Source of the DNA: Agromyces terreus
Lineage (GTDB): Bacteria > Actinomycetota > Actinomycetes > Actinomycetales > Microbacteriaceae
Assembly (NCBI RefSeq): GCF_009749465.1
Contig: NZ_WBIS01000001.1
Coordinates: forward strand, 372,001-436,000
Direction: 5' to 3'
DNA length: 64,000 bases
Position 1 is the stretch's first letter. Every line of letters starts with the position of its first letter. Of the stretch, positions 10,394 to 19,563 are shown piece after piece. The position numbers and the translations under genes are program-made. A model generated the notes under the pieces. That model had not been told where the DNA came from, did no database searches, and saw nothing but the letters and a program-made list of their open reading frames with translations.

Positions 10394-11692
10394 GTGAGCG
10401 ACGTCGTGAACACAGCCGAGGGCCAGAAGCCCCTCAAGGCGACCCTGAACTTCCCCGGTGGCACCGCGGAGTTCCCCATCCGCACCGCGGTCGACGGTGC
10501 GGCGAGCCTCGACGTGTCGACGCTGACACGGCAGACCGGGCTCACCGCGCTCGACTACGGGTTCGTGAACACCGCGTCGACCCAGTCCGAGATCACGTAC
10601 ATCGACGGCAACCAGGGCATCCTGCGCTACCGCGGGTACCCGATCGAGCAGCTGGCCGAGAACTCCACGTACCTCGAGGTCGCGTGGCTGCTCATCTACG
10701 GCTCGCTGCCGAGCGCCGACGAGCTCGCCGAGTTCGACGAGAAGATCCGCCGGCACACGCTGCTGCACGAAGACCTCAAGCGGTTCTTCTCGGCGCTGCC
10801 GCACACCGCGCACCCGATGTCGGTGCTCTCGAGCGCCGTGTCGGCGCTCTCGACCTACTACGAGGGCACCGACCCCGACGACGTCGAACTCACGATGGTG
10901 CGCCTGCTCGCGAAGCTCCCCGTGATCGCCGCCTACGCGCACAAGAAGAGCCTCGGCCAGGCGTTCCTCTACCCCGACAACTCGTTGAGCTTCGTCGACA
11001 ACTTCCTGCGCCTGAACTTCGGCAACATGGCCGAGCCGTACGACATCGACCCGACGCTCTCGAAGGCGCTCGATCGCCTGCTGATCCTGCACGAGGACCA
11101 CGAGCAGAACGCGTCGACCTCGACGGTGCGCCTCGTGGGGTCGACCGGAGCCAACCTGTACTCCTCGATCTCCGCCGGCATCCAGGCGCTCTCCGGCCCG
11201 CTCCACGGCGGCGCCAACGAGGCCGTGCTGCAGATGCTCGCGCAGATCCGGGACTCCGGCGAGGGCGTCGGCAAGTTCGTCGAGCGCGTCAAGCGCAAAG
11301 AAGACGGCGTCAAGCTCATGGGCTTCGGGCACCGGGTCTACAAGAACTACGACCCGCGCGCGAAGATCGTCAAGCAGTCGGCCGACGAGGTGCTCGCCGG
11401 GCTCGGCGTCGCCGACCCGCTGCTCGACATCGCCAAGGAGCTCGAGCAGTTCGCCCTCGAAGACGAGTACTTCAAGGAGCGTCGTCTCTACCCGAACGTC
11501 GACTTCTACACGGGCGTCATCTACAAGGCGATGGGCTTCCCGACGCGCATGTTCACCGTGCTGTTCGCGATCGGCCGGCTCCCGGGCTGGATGGCGCACT
11601 GGCGTGAGATGAACCTCGATCCGCAGACGAAGATCGGTCGCCCGCAGCAGCTCTACGTGGGCGAGGCCGAGCGCCGCTACCCGGGCGTGTGA
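10394..11692 (+). CDS. gltA: Citrate synthase
   Basis: 432 aa type-II (hexameric) citrate synthase, first step of the TCA cycle, condensing acetyl-CoA with oxaloacetate. The N-terminal beta domain (KATLNFPGG...) and the catalytic motifs are visible: GPLHGGANE, the active-site His in MGFGHRVYKNYDPRAK, and the Asp in YPNVDFYTGVIYKAMG. The GTG at 10394 is preferred because it gives the usual MSDVVNTAEGQKPLKA start and has AGGAGG just upstream (only 4 nt apart); an in-frame ATG at 10373 with a weaker AGGTG site would add 7 residues. The last six coding bases and stop lie in an 18-bp tandem duplication. A 22-bp hairpin closes the unit. Confidence 0.95.
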   Translation: MSDVVNTAEGQKPLKATLNFPGGTAEFPIRTAVDGAASLDVSTLTRQTGLTALDYGFVNTASTQSEITYIDGNQGILRYRGYPIEQLAENSTYLEVAWLLIYGSLPSADELAEFDEKIRRHTLLHEDLKRFFSALPHTAHPMSVLSSAVSALSTYYEGTDPDDVELTMVRLLAKLPVIAAYAHKKSLGQAFLYPDNSLSFVDNFLRLNFGNMAEPYDIDPTLSKALDRLLILHEDHEQNASTSTVRLVGSTGANLYSSISAGIQALSGPLHGGANEAVLQMLAQIRDSGEGVGKFVERVKRKEDGVKLMGFGHRVYKNYDPRAKIVKQSADEVLAGLGVADPLLDIAKELEQFALEDEYFKERRLYPNVDFYTGVIYKAMGFPTRMFTVLFAIGRLPGWMAHWREMNLDPQTKIGRPQQLYVGEAERRYPGV

Positions 11693-11718
11693 TCTTCTCC
11701 GGGCGTGTGATCTTCTCC
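11683..11718 (+). repeat. 18-bp tandem duplication across the gltA stop codon
   Basis: Two exact adjacent copies of GGGCGTGTGATCTTCTCC (11683-11700 and 11701-11718). The first copy encodes the last residues and the TGA of gltA; the second is downstream and repeats GTGTGA, giving a backup stop only in the same frame. It is most simply a recent replication-slippage duplication. Confidence 0.9.
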
Positions 11719-11772
11719 GGGCGCTGACGCGCCGCGAGCGGTGATCCGCTGCGGCCGTCACCGCCCGGAACG

Positions 11773-11820
11773 GGCGCGAAGAAGGGGCGACACCGAACGG
11801 TGTCGCCCCTTCTTCGCGCC
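11773..11820. terminator. Bidirectional hairpin terminator between gltA and penicillin acylase gene
   Basis: Perfect 22-bp stem (11773-11794 with 11799-11820) with a GAAC tetraloop. The arms contain AAGAAGGGGCGACACC and complement, so each direction has a short pyrimidine-rich tail. It lies between two convergent genes and can serve both. Confidence 0.88.
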
Positions 11821-11826
11821 GTGCAG

Positions 11827-14472
11827 CTACTCCGTCGGCTCGGGGGCCGGGGTCTCGCTCGGCACCGGGTCCGAGGGCCCGATCCCCTCGACGGGGAGAA
11901 GGTTGAGCGTCTCCTGCGCCGCGTCGCGGACGGCGTCGAGGCTGAACGGCCAGGTGCGCGTCTCGCCGTGCTGCCAGAGGGGGGCCTGGTCGGTGTAGTT
12001 CGGATGGAACGCGTGGCCCGAGGCTCCGGTGAGGTTGATCCACGTGGACGCGTCGAGGTCGTCGAGGTCGACGACCATGCGCATCGACGGCACCCAGTCG
12101 ACGGCGTAGCCCTCGCGTGCGTCCCAGCCGTTGGCGTTGACGATCGACGAGCCGCCGCCGACCTCGTACGGGCCGCGGTTGAAGAGCCATTCGATCGGGG
12201 CGATGCCCGAGGTGCCGAAGCTCTGGTTGGTCAGCTCGAGCGTGTGCAGCCGGCCCCAGCGCCAGGTCGCGGGATCGCTGCCCATGCGGCTCGTCGCCTC
12301 GCTCCAGGCCTCGTCGAGGGCGTGGGCGAGCATCTCGTCGCGGCCCTGCACCCCGAGCTCCTCGTCGTTCCACCAGTCGGCCTCGGGCTCTGCGAGCAGG
12401 GTGCCGACGACGCTGAACCACCGGTCGCCGCCCGACGGCCGGGTCTGCTCGGGCAGGGACGAGAACATGTCGTCGAGCAGGTTGCTCCAGAACACGGCGA
12501 AGTAGGCGGCCTCGGCGCTGTCGACGTCGTCGCGGGCATCCCACCCCTCGAGGAGTCCGGCGCCGCGGGCGGCGTCGCCGGAGAGATCGAGTTCGGCGAT
12601 CACCGGGAGGAACGCGGCGGCGTTGGCGTCGCCCGTGTCGAGTTGGATCTCGGAGAGATCGGCGGCGGTGAAGGGCTCGCCCGCGTCGATCTGCTCGAGC
12701 AGCCTGCGCTCGATGCCCTCGGCGCGGTAACCGAGATCCCAGTCGGCCGTGAGGAACGGGGCATCGTGCGTGACGGCGTTGTTCGCGGTGACGATGTAGC
12801 CGCGCTCGGGGTTCAGCAGGCTCGGCAGATCGTCGAAGTCGACCTCGCCCGCCCATCCGGCCTCGCTCGTCCAACCCGGCTGCGGCAGCGTGCCGTCGCC
12901 CTGCTTGCGGATCGGGATCGTGCCGGGCGCCTGATAGCCGATGTTGCCGTCGACGTCGGCGTACACGAGGTTCTGGGACGGCACGTCGAAGAGGGACGCC
13001 GCCTGCCGGAAGCCGTCCCAGTCCTCGGCCCGGTCGATGGCGAAGATCGAGGCGGCGGTCGTGCCCGGCGTGAGCGCGGTCCACTGCAGCGAGAGCGCGT
13101 ACTCTCCGTCCGGCGCGCCGGATGCCGCGGGATACGCTCCGGCGACGGCCTCGAAGTCGGCGCTGATGTCCGACACGATCGGACCGCGGCCGGTCGATCG
13201 CACCGTGACGGAGACGGGGGCGCCGCCCGCGACCTCGATGGTCTCCTCGCGCTCGTTGAACGGGACCTGGATGCCGTCGAGCTCGTAGCCGTCGTCGGTG
13301 ACCCGTTCGAGGTAGAGGTCCGCGACGTCGGGGCCGAGGTTGGTGAACCCCCACGCGATGCGATCGTTGTGCCCGATGATCACCCCCGGCAGTCCCGAGA
13401 ACGTGTACCCCGCCACGTCGAACGTGCACATGTCGGTGATCTCGGCGCAGCGCAGCCCCATCTGCGACCAGATGGAGGGCAGCGCGGGACCGAGGTGCGG
13501 GTCGTTCGCGAGCAGCGGCGACCCGGATTCGGTGAGTGCGCCCGACACGACCCACGAGTTGGAGCCGATGTCGCCGCCCTCCGGGCCGAGCAGGGCCGGG
13601 ACGGCGTCGAGCACGTCGCGGAGCGAGGTCAGCGCCGCGGCGTAGGCGTTCGAGGCCCGGGCGTCGGCCGGTGCGGCGGACGCGGCATCCGCCCCCGACG
13701 ACGGCTGGGGGAGCGGGGCCGCGGCGCTCTCGGCCGGGGCGGATGCCGCGGGCATGCCCTCGAGGATGGTCGGCGCGCCCGCCCAGTCGAAGCCGGGGTG
13801 CAGCCGGGCGACCTCTTCAGGGGGGAGCTCGGCGCTCAACAGCGCCCGGTCGATCTCGTCGCCGAGGTTGGAGCGCAGGTCCCACGCCATCGCCTTCAAC
13901 CACGCGATCGAGTCGACGGGGGTCCAGGGTTCTGGGGCGTAGCCGGGGTTCTGCAGGCCGAGCACCGCGTACTCGAGCGAGAGCTCGGCGCCGCTCCGCC
14001 GGTCGAGGTAGGCGTTGACGCCGTCGGCGTAGGCCTCGTAGTAGGCCCGCGAGGTCTCGTCGAGCGCCTCGTACTCCTGCTCGGCGACGTTGCGCCAGCC
14101 GAGCGTTCGGACGAACGTGTCGGTGCCGACCTGCGAGGCGCCGAAGAGCTCCGAGAGGCGGCCGGCCGTGACGTGCCGCCGGAAGTCCATCTCCCAGAAG
14201 CGGTCCTGCGCGTGAACGAAGCCCTGGGCGAAAAAGAGGTCGTGGTCGTTGTCGGCGACGAGCTCGGGGATGCCGGCGTCGTCGCGGTACACCGACACCG
14301 GCGAGATGAGCCCCGGGGCGTCGATGCGCCCGCTCGTGACCGGGAACGAGCGCTGCACGGTCCACCAGCCGACCCCTGCCGCCGCGATCACGAGCAGCAG
14401 GACGACGGCGAGGAGCCACGTGAGCGCTCTCAGCCAGCGGTGGTGTCGGGTTCGCGGTGCGTCGGTGCCCAC
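11827..14472 (-). CDS. Membrane-anchored penicillin acylase family protein (Ntn hydrolase)
   Basis: 881 aa. An N-terminal membrane helix at about residues 13-36 (LTWLLAVVLLLVIAAAGVGW) would anchor it or act as an uncleaved signal. The remainder is a full-length S45 precursor: alpha chain with GFVHAQDRFWEMDFRRH near residue 80, a spacer, then the autocatalytic site IGSNSWVVSG with the presumed N-terminal nucleophile Ser304, followed by the beta chain (LLANDPHLG; GHNDRIAWGFTN). Family members hydrolyse amide bonds such as beta-lactam side chains or acyl-homoserine lactones; nothing here fixes the substrate. The spacer has an Ala/Ser-rich insertion (about residues 235-285). GTG start with AAGGAG 5 nt upstream. 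No neighbour suggests a pathway, so a role in scavenging or signal quenching is speculation. Confidence 0.9.
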   Translation of the reverse strand: MGTDAPRTRHHRWLRALTWLLAVVLLLVIAAAGVGWWTVQRSFPVTSGRIDAPGLISPVSVYRDDAGIPELVADNDHDLFFAQGFVHAQDRFWEMDFRRHVTAGRLSELFGASQVGTDTFVRTLGWRNVAEQEYEALDETSRAYYEAYADGVNAYLDRRSGAELSLEYAVLGLQNPGYAPEPWTPVDSIAWLKAMAWDLRSNLGDEIDRALLSAELPPEEVARLHPGFDWAGAPTILEGMPAASAPAESAAAPLPQPSSGADAASAAPADARASNAYAAALTSLRDVLDAVPALLGPEGGDIGSNSWVVSGALTESGSPLLANDPHLGPALPSIWSQMGLRCAEITDMCTFDVAGYTFSGLPGVIIGHNDRIAWGFTNLGPDVADLYLERVTDDGYELDGIQVPFNEREETIEVAGGAPVSVTVRSTGRGPIVSDISADFEAVAGAYPAASGAPDGEYALSLQWTALTPGTTAASIFAIDRAEDWDGFRQAASLFDVPSQNLVYADVDGNIGYQAPGTIPIRKQGDGTLPQPGWTSEAGWAGEVDFDDLPSLLNPERGYIVTANNAVTHDAPFLTADWDLGYRAEGIERRLLEQIDAGEPFTAADLSEIQLDTGDANAAAFLPVIAELDLSGDAARGAGLLEGWDARDDVDSAEAAYFAVFWSNLLDDMFSSLPEQTRPSGGDRWFSVVGTLLAEPEADWWNDEELGVQGRDEMLAHALDEAWSEATSRMGSDPATWRWGRLHTLELTNQSFGTSGIAPIEWLFNRGPYEVGGGSSIVNANGWDAREGYAVDWVPSMRMVVDLDDLDASTWINLTGASGHAFHPNYTDQAPLWQHGETRTWPFSLDAVRDAAQETLNLLPVEGIGPSDPVPSETPAPEPTE

Positions 14473-14571
14473 GTCACTCCTTCGTGATCGCCCATGACGA
14501 GGGCCGCCACGCGGCGGCCTGAGCCACCACTGTAATCGAGCGCGTCGCCCGGGCGCGGACGGGGCCGCGGC

Positions 14572-15519
14572 TCAGGCGTGCAGCGCGGTGTTGAGCTTCA
14601 CGCCGTGGCCGTCGCGGGACAGGACCTCGACGCGCCCGTTCAGCGAGTTGCGGCGGAAGAGCAGGTTCGGCACGCCCGAGAGCTCGACGGCCTTCACAGT
14701 GCGGGCCTCGGCGTCGCCGAGCAGCGCGACCTTGGTGCCGGCGGTGACGTAGAGGCCCGCCTCGACCACGGTGTCGTCGCCGATCGAGATGCCGATGCCG
14801 GCGTTCGCGCCGAGCAGCGCTCGCTCGCCGATCGCCACCCGCTGCGTGCCGCCGCCCGAGAGCGTGCCCATGATGGAGGCGCCGCCGCCGATGTCGGAGC
14901 CGTCGCCGACCACGACGCCCTGCGAGACGCGGCCCTCGATCATCGAGGCGCCGAGGGTTCCGGCGTTGAAGTTGACGAAGCCCTCGTGCATGACCGTGGT
15001 GCCGGGCGCGAGGTGCGCGCCGAGGCGCACCCGCGAGGCATCGGCGATGCGCACGCGGTCGGGGGTGACGTAGTCGAGCAGCCGAGGGAACTTGTCGAGC
15101 CCCGTCGCGTGGATGCCGGCGCGCTGCAGCGCGGGACGCAGCCGGTCGAAGTCGGCCGGATGCACCGGGCCGGCGTTGGTCCAGACGACGGCCGGCAGGT
15201 GGGCGAAGACGCCGTCGAGGACGACCGTGTTCGGCGCCGCGATGAGGTGCGAGAGCAGGTGGAGCCGCAGGTACGCGTCGGCGGTCGAGGCGGGCGCAGC
15301 GTCGAGTTCGATCGTGAGCTCGACGACCTCGACCCGTACGTTGCGTCGGGCGTCCTCGCCCGCGAGCGCGGCGTGCTCCTCGGCGAGCGGGGTCGCCTCG
15401 TCGCCGAGGCTCGGCGCGGGGAACCAGGCGTCGAGCACGGTGCCGTCGCCGGCGATGGTCGTGAGGCCGGCGGCGGAGGCGGTGCGGGCAGGGGCGGAGG
15501 CGTCGACGTTCGCGGGCAT
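14572..15519 (-). CDS. dapD: 2,3,4,5-tetrahydropyridine-2,6-dicarboxylate N-succinyltransferase
   Basis: 315 aa. Transfers succinyl from succinyl-CoA to tetrahydrodipicolinate in lysine/meso-DAP synthesis. It is the actinobacterial-type DapD: an N-terminal domain, then a left-handed beta-helix of hexapeptide repeats ([60 protein letters not shown]) and a C-terminal strand ending [16 protein letters not shown]. The start ATG at 15519 is preceded at 6 nt by TACCCT, a -10 box, and lacks a Shine-Dalgarno, so translation is probably leaderless. Divergent from dapE with 63 bp between start codons; both enzymes serve the same succinylase branch. Confidence 0.95.
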   Translation of the reverse strand: MPANVDASAPARTASAAGLTTIAGDGTVLDAWFPAPSLGDEATPLAEEHAALAGEDARRNVRVEVVELTIELDAAPASTADAYLRLHLLSHLIAAPNTVVLDGVFAHLPAVVWTNAGPVHPADFDRLRPALQRAGIHATGLDKFPRLLDYVTPDRVRIADASRVRLGAHLAPGTTVMHEGFVNFNAGTLGASMIEGRVSQGVVVGDGSDIGGGASIMGTLSGGGTQRVAIGERALLGANAGIGISIGDDTVVEAGLYVTAGTKVALLGDAEARTVKAVELSGVPNLLFRRNSLNGRVEVLSRDGHGVKLNTALHA

Positions 15520-15525
15520 GATCCA

Positions 15526-15531
15526 AGGGTA
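15526..15531 (-). promoter_or_regulatory. Leaderless -10 box of dapD (TACCCT)
   Basis: Read on the minus strand, TACCCT ends 6 nt before the dapD ATG, which places the expected transcription start at the start codon. No ribosome-binding site is present. Part of the shared divergent dapD/dapE promoter region. Confidence 0.55.
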
Positions 15532-15548
15532 CCGATGCGAACGGGCGG

Positions 15549-15576
15549 ATGACGCGGGGCGTCGCTTCCGTAGAAT
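15549..15576 (+). promoter_or_regulatory. dapE promoter, leaderless (ATGACG - 16 - TAGAAT)
   Basis: -35-like ATGACG (15549-15554, matching the TGAC core), 16-bp spacer, -10 TAGAAT at 15571-15576, then 6 nt to the dapE ATG. No Shine-Dalgarno is present, consistent with a leaderless mRNA. Confidence 0.6.
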
Positions 15577-15582
15577 CGGGGA

Positions 15583-16683
15583 ATGCCCGCCGAGACCGCT
15601 CCGACGCCGCCCGCACTCGACCCGACCGCCGACTCCGTCGCGCTGACCCGGGCGATCTGCGACATCCCGAGCGTGTCGGGTGACGAGACGGTGCTGGCCG
15701 ACCTCGTCGAGCAGGCGCTCGCCGCGGCATCCCACCTCGACCTGCACCGCGACGGCGACACGATCGTCGCGCGCACGAACCTCGGCCGTGAGCGGCGGGT
15801 CGTGATCGCCGGGCACCTCGACACCGTGCCGATCAACGGCAACGTGCCGACCCGCTTCGAGACCGACGGCGGCGTCGAGTACCTGTGGGGGCGCGGCACG
15901 ACCGACATGAAGGGCGGGGTCGCGGTCGCGCTGAAGCTCGCGGTCGAGCTCGCCGAGCCCGTCTACGACGTCACCTGGATGTTCTACGACCATGAAGAGG
16001 TGCAGGCCGACCTCAACGGCCTGAAGCGCCTCTCCGAGCGGCGGCCCGACCTCTTCGAGGCCGACTTCGCGATCCTCGGCGAATCCTCGAACGGACAGGT
16101 CGAGGGCGGCTGCAACGGCACCCTGCGGGTCGAGCTGCGCGCCACGGGAACCCGGTCGCACACCTCGCGGCCGTGGATGGGCGTGAACGCGATCCACGCG
16201 CTCGCGCCGGCGCTCGAGCGGCTCGCCGCCTTCGAGGCCGAGACGGTCGAGGTCGAGGGGCTCGCCTATCGCGAGGGGCTGAGCGCGGTCGGCGTCCGCG
16301 GGGGAGTGGCCGGCAACGTCGTGCCCGACGAGGCCGTGCTCACCGTCAACTACCGCTTCGCGCCGAGCCGCTCGATCGACGACGCCGTCGCGGCCATGCG
16401 CGCGCTGTTCCCCGAGTACGAGCTGACGGTGACGGATGCCTCGGCCGGCGCCCGTCCGGGCCTCGACGACCCGTTCGTGCAGGGGTTCCTCGCATCGGTC
16501 GGCGCCGAGGCGCGGCCCAAGTACGGGTGGACGGATGTCGCGCGCTTCAGCGCCCTCGGCGTGCCCGCCGTGAACTACGGGCCCGGCGACCCGAGCCTCG
16601 CGCACACCGACGACGAGCGCGTGCGCGTCGACGCGATCGTCGCGTGCGAGGTGGGGCTGCGGTCCTGGCTGACCGGCGCGTGA
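15583..16683 (+). CDS. dapE: Succinyl-diaminopimelate desuccinylase
   Basis: 366 aa M20-family di-zinc amidohydrolase that removes succinate from N-succinyl-LL-DAP. Metal ligands and general base are in place: [35 protein letters not shown] (EE pair), [11 protein letters not shown], and the C-terminal His in [10 protein letters not shown]. The dimerisation domain insertion ([18 protein letters not shown]) is present. Context with dapC and dapD makes the substrate assignment firm. The membrane protein gene follows after 7 bp and is probably co-transcribed. Confidence 0.95.
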   Translation: MPAETAPTPPALDPTADSVALTRAICDIPSVSGDETVLADLVEQALAAASHLDLHRDGDTIVARTNLGRERRVVIAGHLDTVPINGNVPTRFETDGGVEYLWGRGTTDMKGGVAVALKLAVELAEPVYDVTWMFYDHEEVQADLNGLKRLSERRPDLFEADFAILGESSNGQVEGGCNGTLRVELRATGTRSHTSRPWMGVNAIHALAPALERLAAFEAETVEVEGLAYREGLSAVGVRGGVAGNVVPDEAVLTVNYRFAPSRSIDDAVAAMRALFPEYELTVTDASAGARPGLDDPFVQGFLASVGAEARPKYGWTDVARFSALGVPAVNYGPGDPSLAHTDDERVRVDAIVACEVGLRSWLTGA

Positions 16684-16690
16684 GCGCGGC

Positions 16691-17926
16691 ATGACCGACG
16701 CGACCGCCGACACGGCGCGCGAACCCGACCCGTTCCGTCTGACCCGGTGGTCGCCCCGGGTGCGCTGGCGTGTCTCGCCGTGGTGGCTGCGGGTGCTGCT
16801 CGTGTACGCGGCCTCGCGCGTCGTGACGACCGTCTTCGTGACGACGCTCGCGAGCGTGCAGGGGGCGAACCCGTGGACGGCCGCGAAGCCCGGCTACTTC
16901 GAGTTCGCGAACATGTGGGACGCCCGCTGGTACCAGATCATCCAGCTCGCGGGGTATCCGAGCGTGCTCCCGCTGACCGACGACGGGCACGTCGCCGAGA
17001 ACGCCTGGGCGTTCATGCCGGTCTATCCGGCCGTCGTCGGCGCGCTGACGTGGCTCCAGATCCCGTGGAACGTCGCCTCGGTGCTCGTCTCGCTCGCCGC
17101 CGGGCTCGGCGCCGCGCTCGTGTTCCATCGCCTCATGTCGCGGTTCCTCGCGCCCGACCGGGCCATGTTCGCGGTCGTGCTCTTCTGCGTGGCGCCGGTC
17201 GCGCCCATCATGCAGTTCGGCTACGCCGAGGCGCTCGGATACCTGCTCCTCGCGACCGCGCTGCTCCTCCTCGTCGACCGCCGGTACGCGTGGCTGTTCC
17301 CGGTGATCGCCGTCTGGTCGTTCACGCGGCCGGGCGCGCTGGCCTTCGCCCTCACACTCGGACTGCACTGGCTCTGGCGGTGGTGGCGTCGGCACGACGA
17401 CCCGTTCCCGATGCGGGAACGCGTGCTCGCGGCATCCGTCACCGGCTTCGCCGTGATCTGCGGCTTCGCCTGGTTGCTCGTGGCGGGCGCCGTGACCGGC
17501 GACCTGCACGCCTACACCGACACCGAGCTCGCCTGGCGCGCCGCGTACATCGGCTACGGCGAGCTCGTGCCGTTCACGGCCTGGTTCCAGTCGGGCGGAT
17601 GGTGGCTCGGACAACCCCTCGGCACGATCGCGGTCGTCGCGCTCGTCGTCGCGTTCGCGCTCGTGCTGCTCTCCCCGGCGGTGCGCCGTCTCGGCGTCGA
17701 CATCCGGCTCTGGTCGCTGAGCTACGCGCTCTACCTCCTGGCCGTGTTCTTTCCGCAGTCGAGCGTGTTCCGCATCGCCTCGCCGCTGTTCCCGTTGCTC
17801 GGAGCCGCCGCGATCCCGCGGGCCCGCTGGTATCGCTGGGGCATCGTGATCGTGTTCCTCGCGCTGCAGGTCGGATGGCTGCTCATCGCGTGGGGCATCG
17901 ACGGCAGCGACTGGACCCCGCCCTGA
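16691..17926 (+). CDS. Polytopic membrane glycosyltransferase, PIG-V/mannosyltransferase-like
   Basis: 411 aa integral membrane protein with about nine to ten hydrophobic segments. Near residues 75-85 it has [17 protein letters not shown], which matches the WD-x-x-WY/H catalytic loop of GT-C enzymes of the PIG-V class (Dol-P-mannose:GPI mannosyltransferase 2-like), with MPVYP following as in that family. By family it would transfer a sugar from a polyprenyl-phosphate donor to an acceptor on the outer membrane face. Bacterial PIG-V-like proteins are poorly characterised and the acceptor is unknown. It lies 7 bp after dapE. After the stop there are 138 bp to the next gene with only weak hairpins. 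Confidence 0.75.
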   Translation: MTDATADTAREPDPFRLTRWSPRVRWRVSPWWLRVLLVYAASRVVTTVFVTTLASVQGANPWTAAKPGYFEFANMWDARWYQIIQLAGYPSVLPLTDDGHVAENAWAFMPVYPAVVGALTWLQIPWNVASVLVSLAAGLGAALVFHRLMSRFLAPDRAMFAVVLFCVAPVAPIMQFGYAEALGYLLLATALLLLVDRRYAWLFPVIAVWSFTRPGALAFALTLGLHWLWRWWRRHDDPFPMRERVLAASVTGFAVICGFAWLLVAGAVTGDLHAYTDTELAWRAAYIGYGELVPFTAWFQSGGWWLGQPLGTIAVVALVVAFALVLLSPAVRRLGVDIRLWSLSYALYLLAVFFPQSSVFRIASPLFPLLGAAAIPRARWYRWGIVIVFLALQVGWLLIAWGIDGSDWTPP

Positions 17927-18064
17927 GACGCCGGGAGGGCCTCTGCCGACGCCGCGCCGCCGGGTCTCGTGGCGCCCGATGTCGTCCACAGGCTCACGGC
18001 GATTTCTCAGGAGTGCTTCGAATGACCGATAATGGAATGAGACAGCCACGAAAGGGGTAGCTCA

Positions 18065-18238
18065 ATGGCGGCCATGAAGCCACGCACCGGAGACGGGCCT
18101 ATGGAGGCTGTGAAGGAGGGGCGTCTGATCATCGTGCGGGTTCCGCTCGAGGGAGGCGGCCGTCTCGTCGTCTCGGTCAACGACGCTGAGGCCAAGGAGC
18201 TCTACGACGTGCTCGCCGGCGTCGTCAACCCGGCCTGA
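18065..18238 (+). CDS. DUF3117 family small protein
   Basis: 57 aa (MAAMKPRTGDGPMEAVKEGR at the start, ending LAGVVNPA). This is a highly conserved short actinobacterial family (DUF3117) of unknown function, essentially full length here. The ATG has AAAGGGG 7 nt upstream. It is single, preceded by a 138-bp gap and followed by a hairpin. As I recall, the same gene sits between dapE and the O-methyltransferase/tatB region in Mycobacterium (Rv1211). Size and conservation suggest a structural or regulatory protein; no catalytic motif is visible. Confidence 0.88.
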   Translation: MAAMKPRTGDGPMEAVKEGRLIIVRVPLEGGGRLVVSVNDAEAKELYDVLAGVVNPA

Positions 18239-18254
18239 TCAGTTCCATAGGTTT

Positions 18255-18286
18255 CGAGCCGAGCCCGCAGTGCGGTGCTCGGCTCG
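18255..18286. terminator. Hairpin terminator between DUF3117 gene and O-methyltransferase
   Basis: 10-bp stem CGAGCCGAGC/GCTCGGCTCG (18255-18264 with 18277-18286), loop extended by a CCGC/GCGG inner pairing. It lies between convergent genes, 17 nt after the DUF3117 stop. Confidence 0.65.
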
Positions 18287-18372
18287 AGGCACGTCCGGGG
18301 TCCGTTCGGGTTCGCGCCCTGCCCCTGTTTCGGGCTCGGTTTCGGGGCCGATCAGGCGCTGCAAGGCGCCGA

Positions 18373-19005
18373 TCAGGCGCCGAGCTTGACGATCTGGAGC
18401 AGGCCGTCTCCGGCCGGCGAGACCGCGGTCGCGACCGCAGGCGAGGCGGCGAGCTCGGAGATGAGCGCGCGGAACGCCGTGGCCTCTTCGTCGCGGCGGG
18501 CCGGGTCGGACACGCGACCCCGCCAGAGGGCGCGTGCGACGAGGACCGTGCCGCTCGGCTTCGCGAGGCGCAGCCCGTGCTCGACGTACTCGATCACGAG
18601 GCCGGGATCGGCGTCGATGACGACGAGGTCGTAGGAGTTCTCGTTCATGCGCGGCAGCACCTCGCTGGCCCGGCCGGCGATGAGGCGCACACGCGCGGCC
18701 GCGATGCCCGCGTCGGCGAAGTTCTCGCGTGCGGCCTGCAGGTACTCGTTCTCGGTGTCGATCGAGGTCAGGAGCGCGCCCCGGGCGGCCTGCAGCATGC
18801 TGAGGCCCGAGACGCCCACGCCCGTGCCGATCTCGATGATCGACTCCGCGCGAGCGGCGGCCGCGATGACCGCGAGCTGGGCGCCGACGGAGGGGGAGAC
18901 GGGATCGATGCCGAGCTCGACGGACTGCTGCCGGGCGCGGGCGACCGCTTCGGTCTCGACGACGGACTCGTCGACGTACTTCCAGTTCAGGTCACGTTCG
19001 GACAC
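18373..19005 (-). CDS. O-methyltransferase, class I SAM-dependent (family 3)
   Basis: 210 aa catechol-O-methyltransferase-like protein. SAM motif I is IIEIGTGVGVSGLSML (about residues 56-71), the acidic ribose-binding residue is in SIDTENEYLQAA, and motif VVIDADP (about 128-134) carries the metal-binding acidic residues. Family 3 enzymes methylate small hydroxylated aromatics or act on unknown substrates. GTG start; a TAGGCT -10 box lies at 19037-19042 on the minus strand, about 30 nt upstream, with a weak GGGAG site. As I recall, the mycobacterial counterpart Rv1220c is separated from tatB by sigE-rseA-htrA, which are absent here. Confidence 0.88.
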   Translation of the reverse strand: MSERDLNWKYVDESVVETEAVARARQQSVELGIDPVSPSVGAQLAVIAAAARAESIIEIGTGVGVSGLSMLQAARGALLTSIDTENEYLQAARENFADAGIAAARVRLIAGRASEVLPRMNENSYDLVVIDADPGLVIEYVEHGLRLAKPSGTVLVARALWRGRVSDPARRDEEATAFRALISELAASPAVATAVSPAGDGLLQIVKLGA

Positions 19006-19082
19006 GATGGGGCTCCCGGCACTCTCTCAACGCCCAAGCCTACGGCCCGGTCCGCGTGTGAATCGCACGCCTCGCCGCCGAC

Positions 19083-19088
19083 TATCCT
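19083..19088 (+). promoter_or_regulatory. Leaderless -10 box of tatB (TATCCT)
   Basis: TATCCT ends 6 nt before the tatB ATG, and no Shine-Dalgarno is present. The start point would be the ATG itself. The -35 is not convincing. Confidence 0.5.
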
Positions 19089-19094
19089 GTATGG

Positions 19095-19484
19095 ATGTTC
19101 GGTCTGACGTTCGAGAAACTCCTCATCATCGGGGTGATCGCCGTCTTCCTGCTCGGTCCCGAACGTCTGCCCCACTACGCCGCCCAGCTCGGAAAGTTCG
19201 TGCGCTCGATGCGCGACTTCGCGAACGGCGCCAAAGATCGCATGCGCGAGGAGATGGGCCCAGAGTTCGACGACGTCGACTGGCAGAAGCTCGATCCGCG
19301 TCAGTACGACCCGCGCCGCATCATCCGCGACGCGCTGAGCGACGCCGACCCGTTCGCCGAGCCCGCGAAGCCGGTCGTGGCACGCGCCGGCGTCAACGAG
19401 AATTCGGCGTACCTCCAGCGCAAGCGCAAGCGCGACGCCCTCGGCGCGGGCGAGGTCGCGCCGTTCGACTCGGAGGCCACCTGA
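19095..19484 (+). CDS. tatB: Sec-independent twin-arginine translocase subunit TatB
   Basis: 129 aa. N-terminal single membrane helix with the conserved Glu (MFGLTFEKLLIIGVIAVFLLG), then the GPERLPHYAAQLGK hinge/amphipathic helix, then a charged cytoplasmic tail. The FGLT/E and GPxRLP signatures, together with a tail longer than usual for TatA, favour TatB, the substrate-docking subunit that works with TatC. Position beside the O-methyltransferase and upstream of mrp resembles the actinobacterial tatB locus. TatA/TatC are not in the window. Confidence 0.88.
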   Translation: MFGLTFEKLLIIGVIAVFLLGPERLPHYAAQLGKFVRSMRDFANGAKDRMREEMGPEFDDVDWQKLDPRQYDPRRIIRDALSDADPFAEPAKPVVARAGVNENSAYLQRKRKRDALGAGEVAPFDSEAT

Positions 19485-19563
19485 TCGGTGCGCGTCGCCT
19501 GCGACCAAGCCGCGCGACGGCCGAGCCGCTTCGTGGTCGCCGTGCCGTGTTCGTGACCGCCGT

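Noticed and set aside
9107..13555. 1482-codon minus-strand open frame
   Set aside because: Low-complexity Arg/Ala/Gly antisense shadow of fdxA, dapC, gltA and the acylase gene, typical of GC-rich DNA; no domain recognisable.
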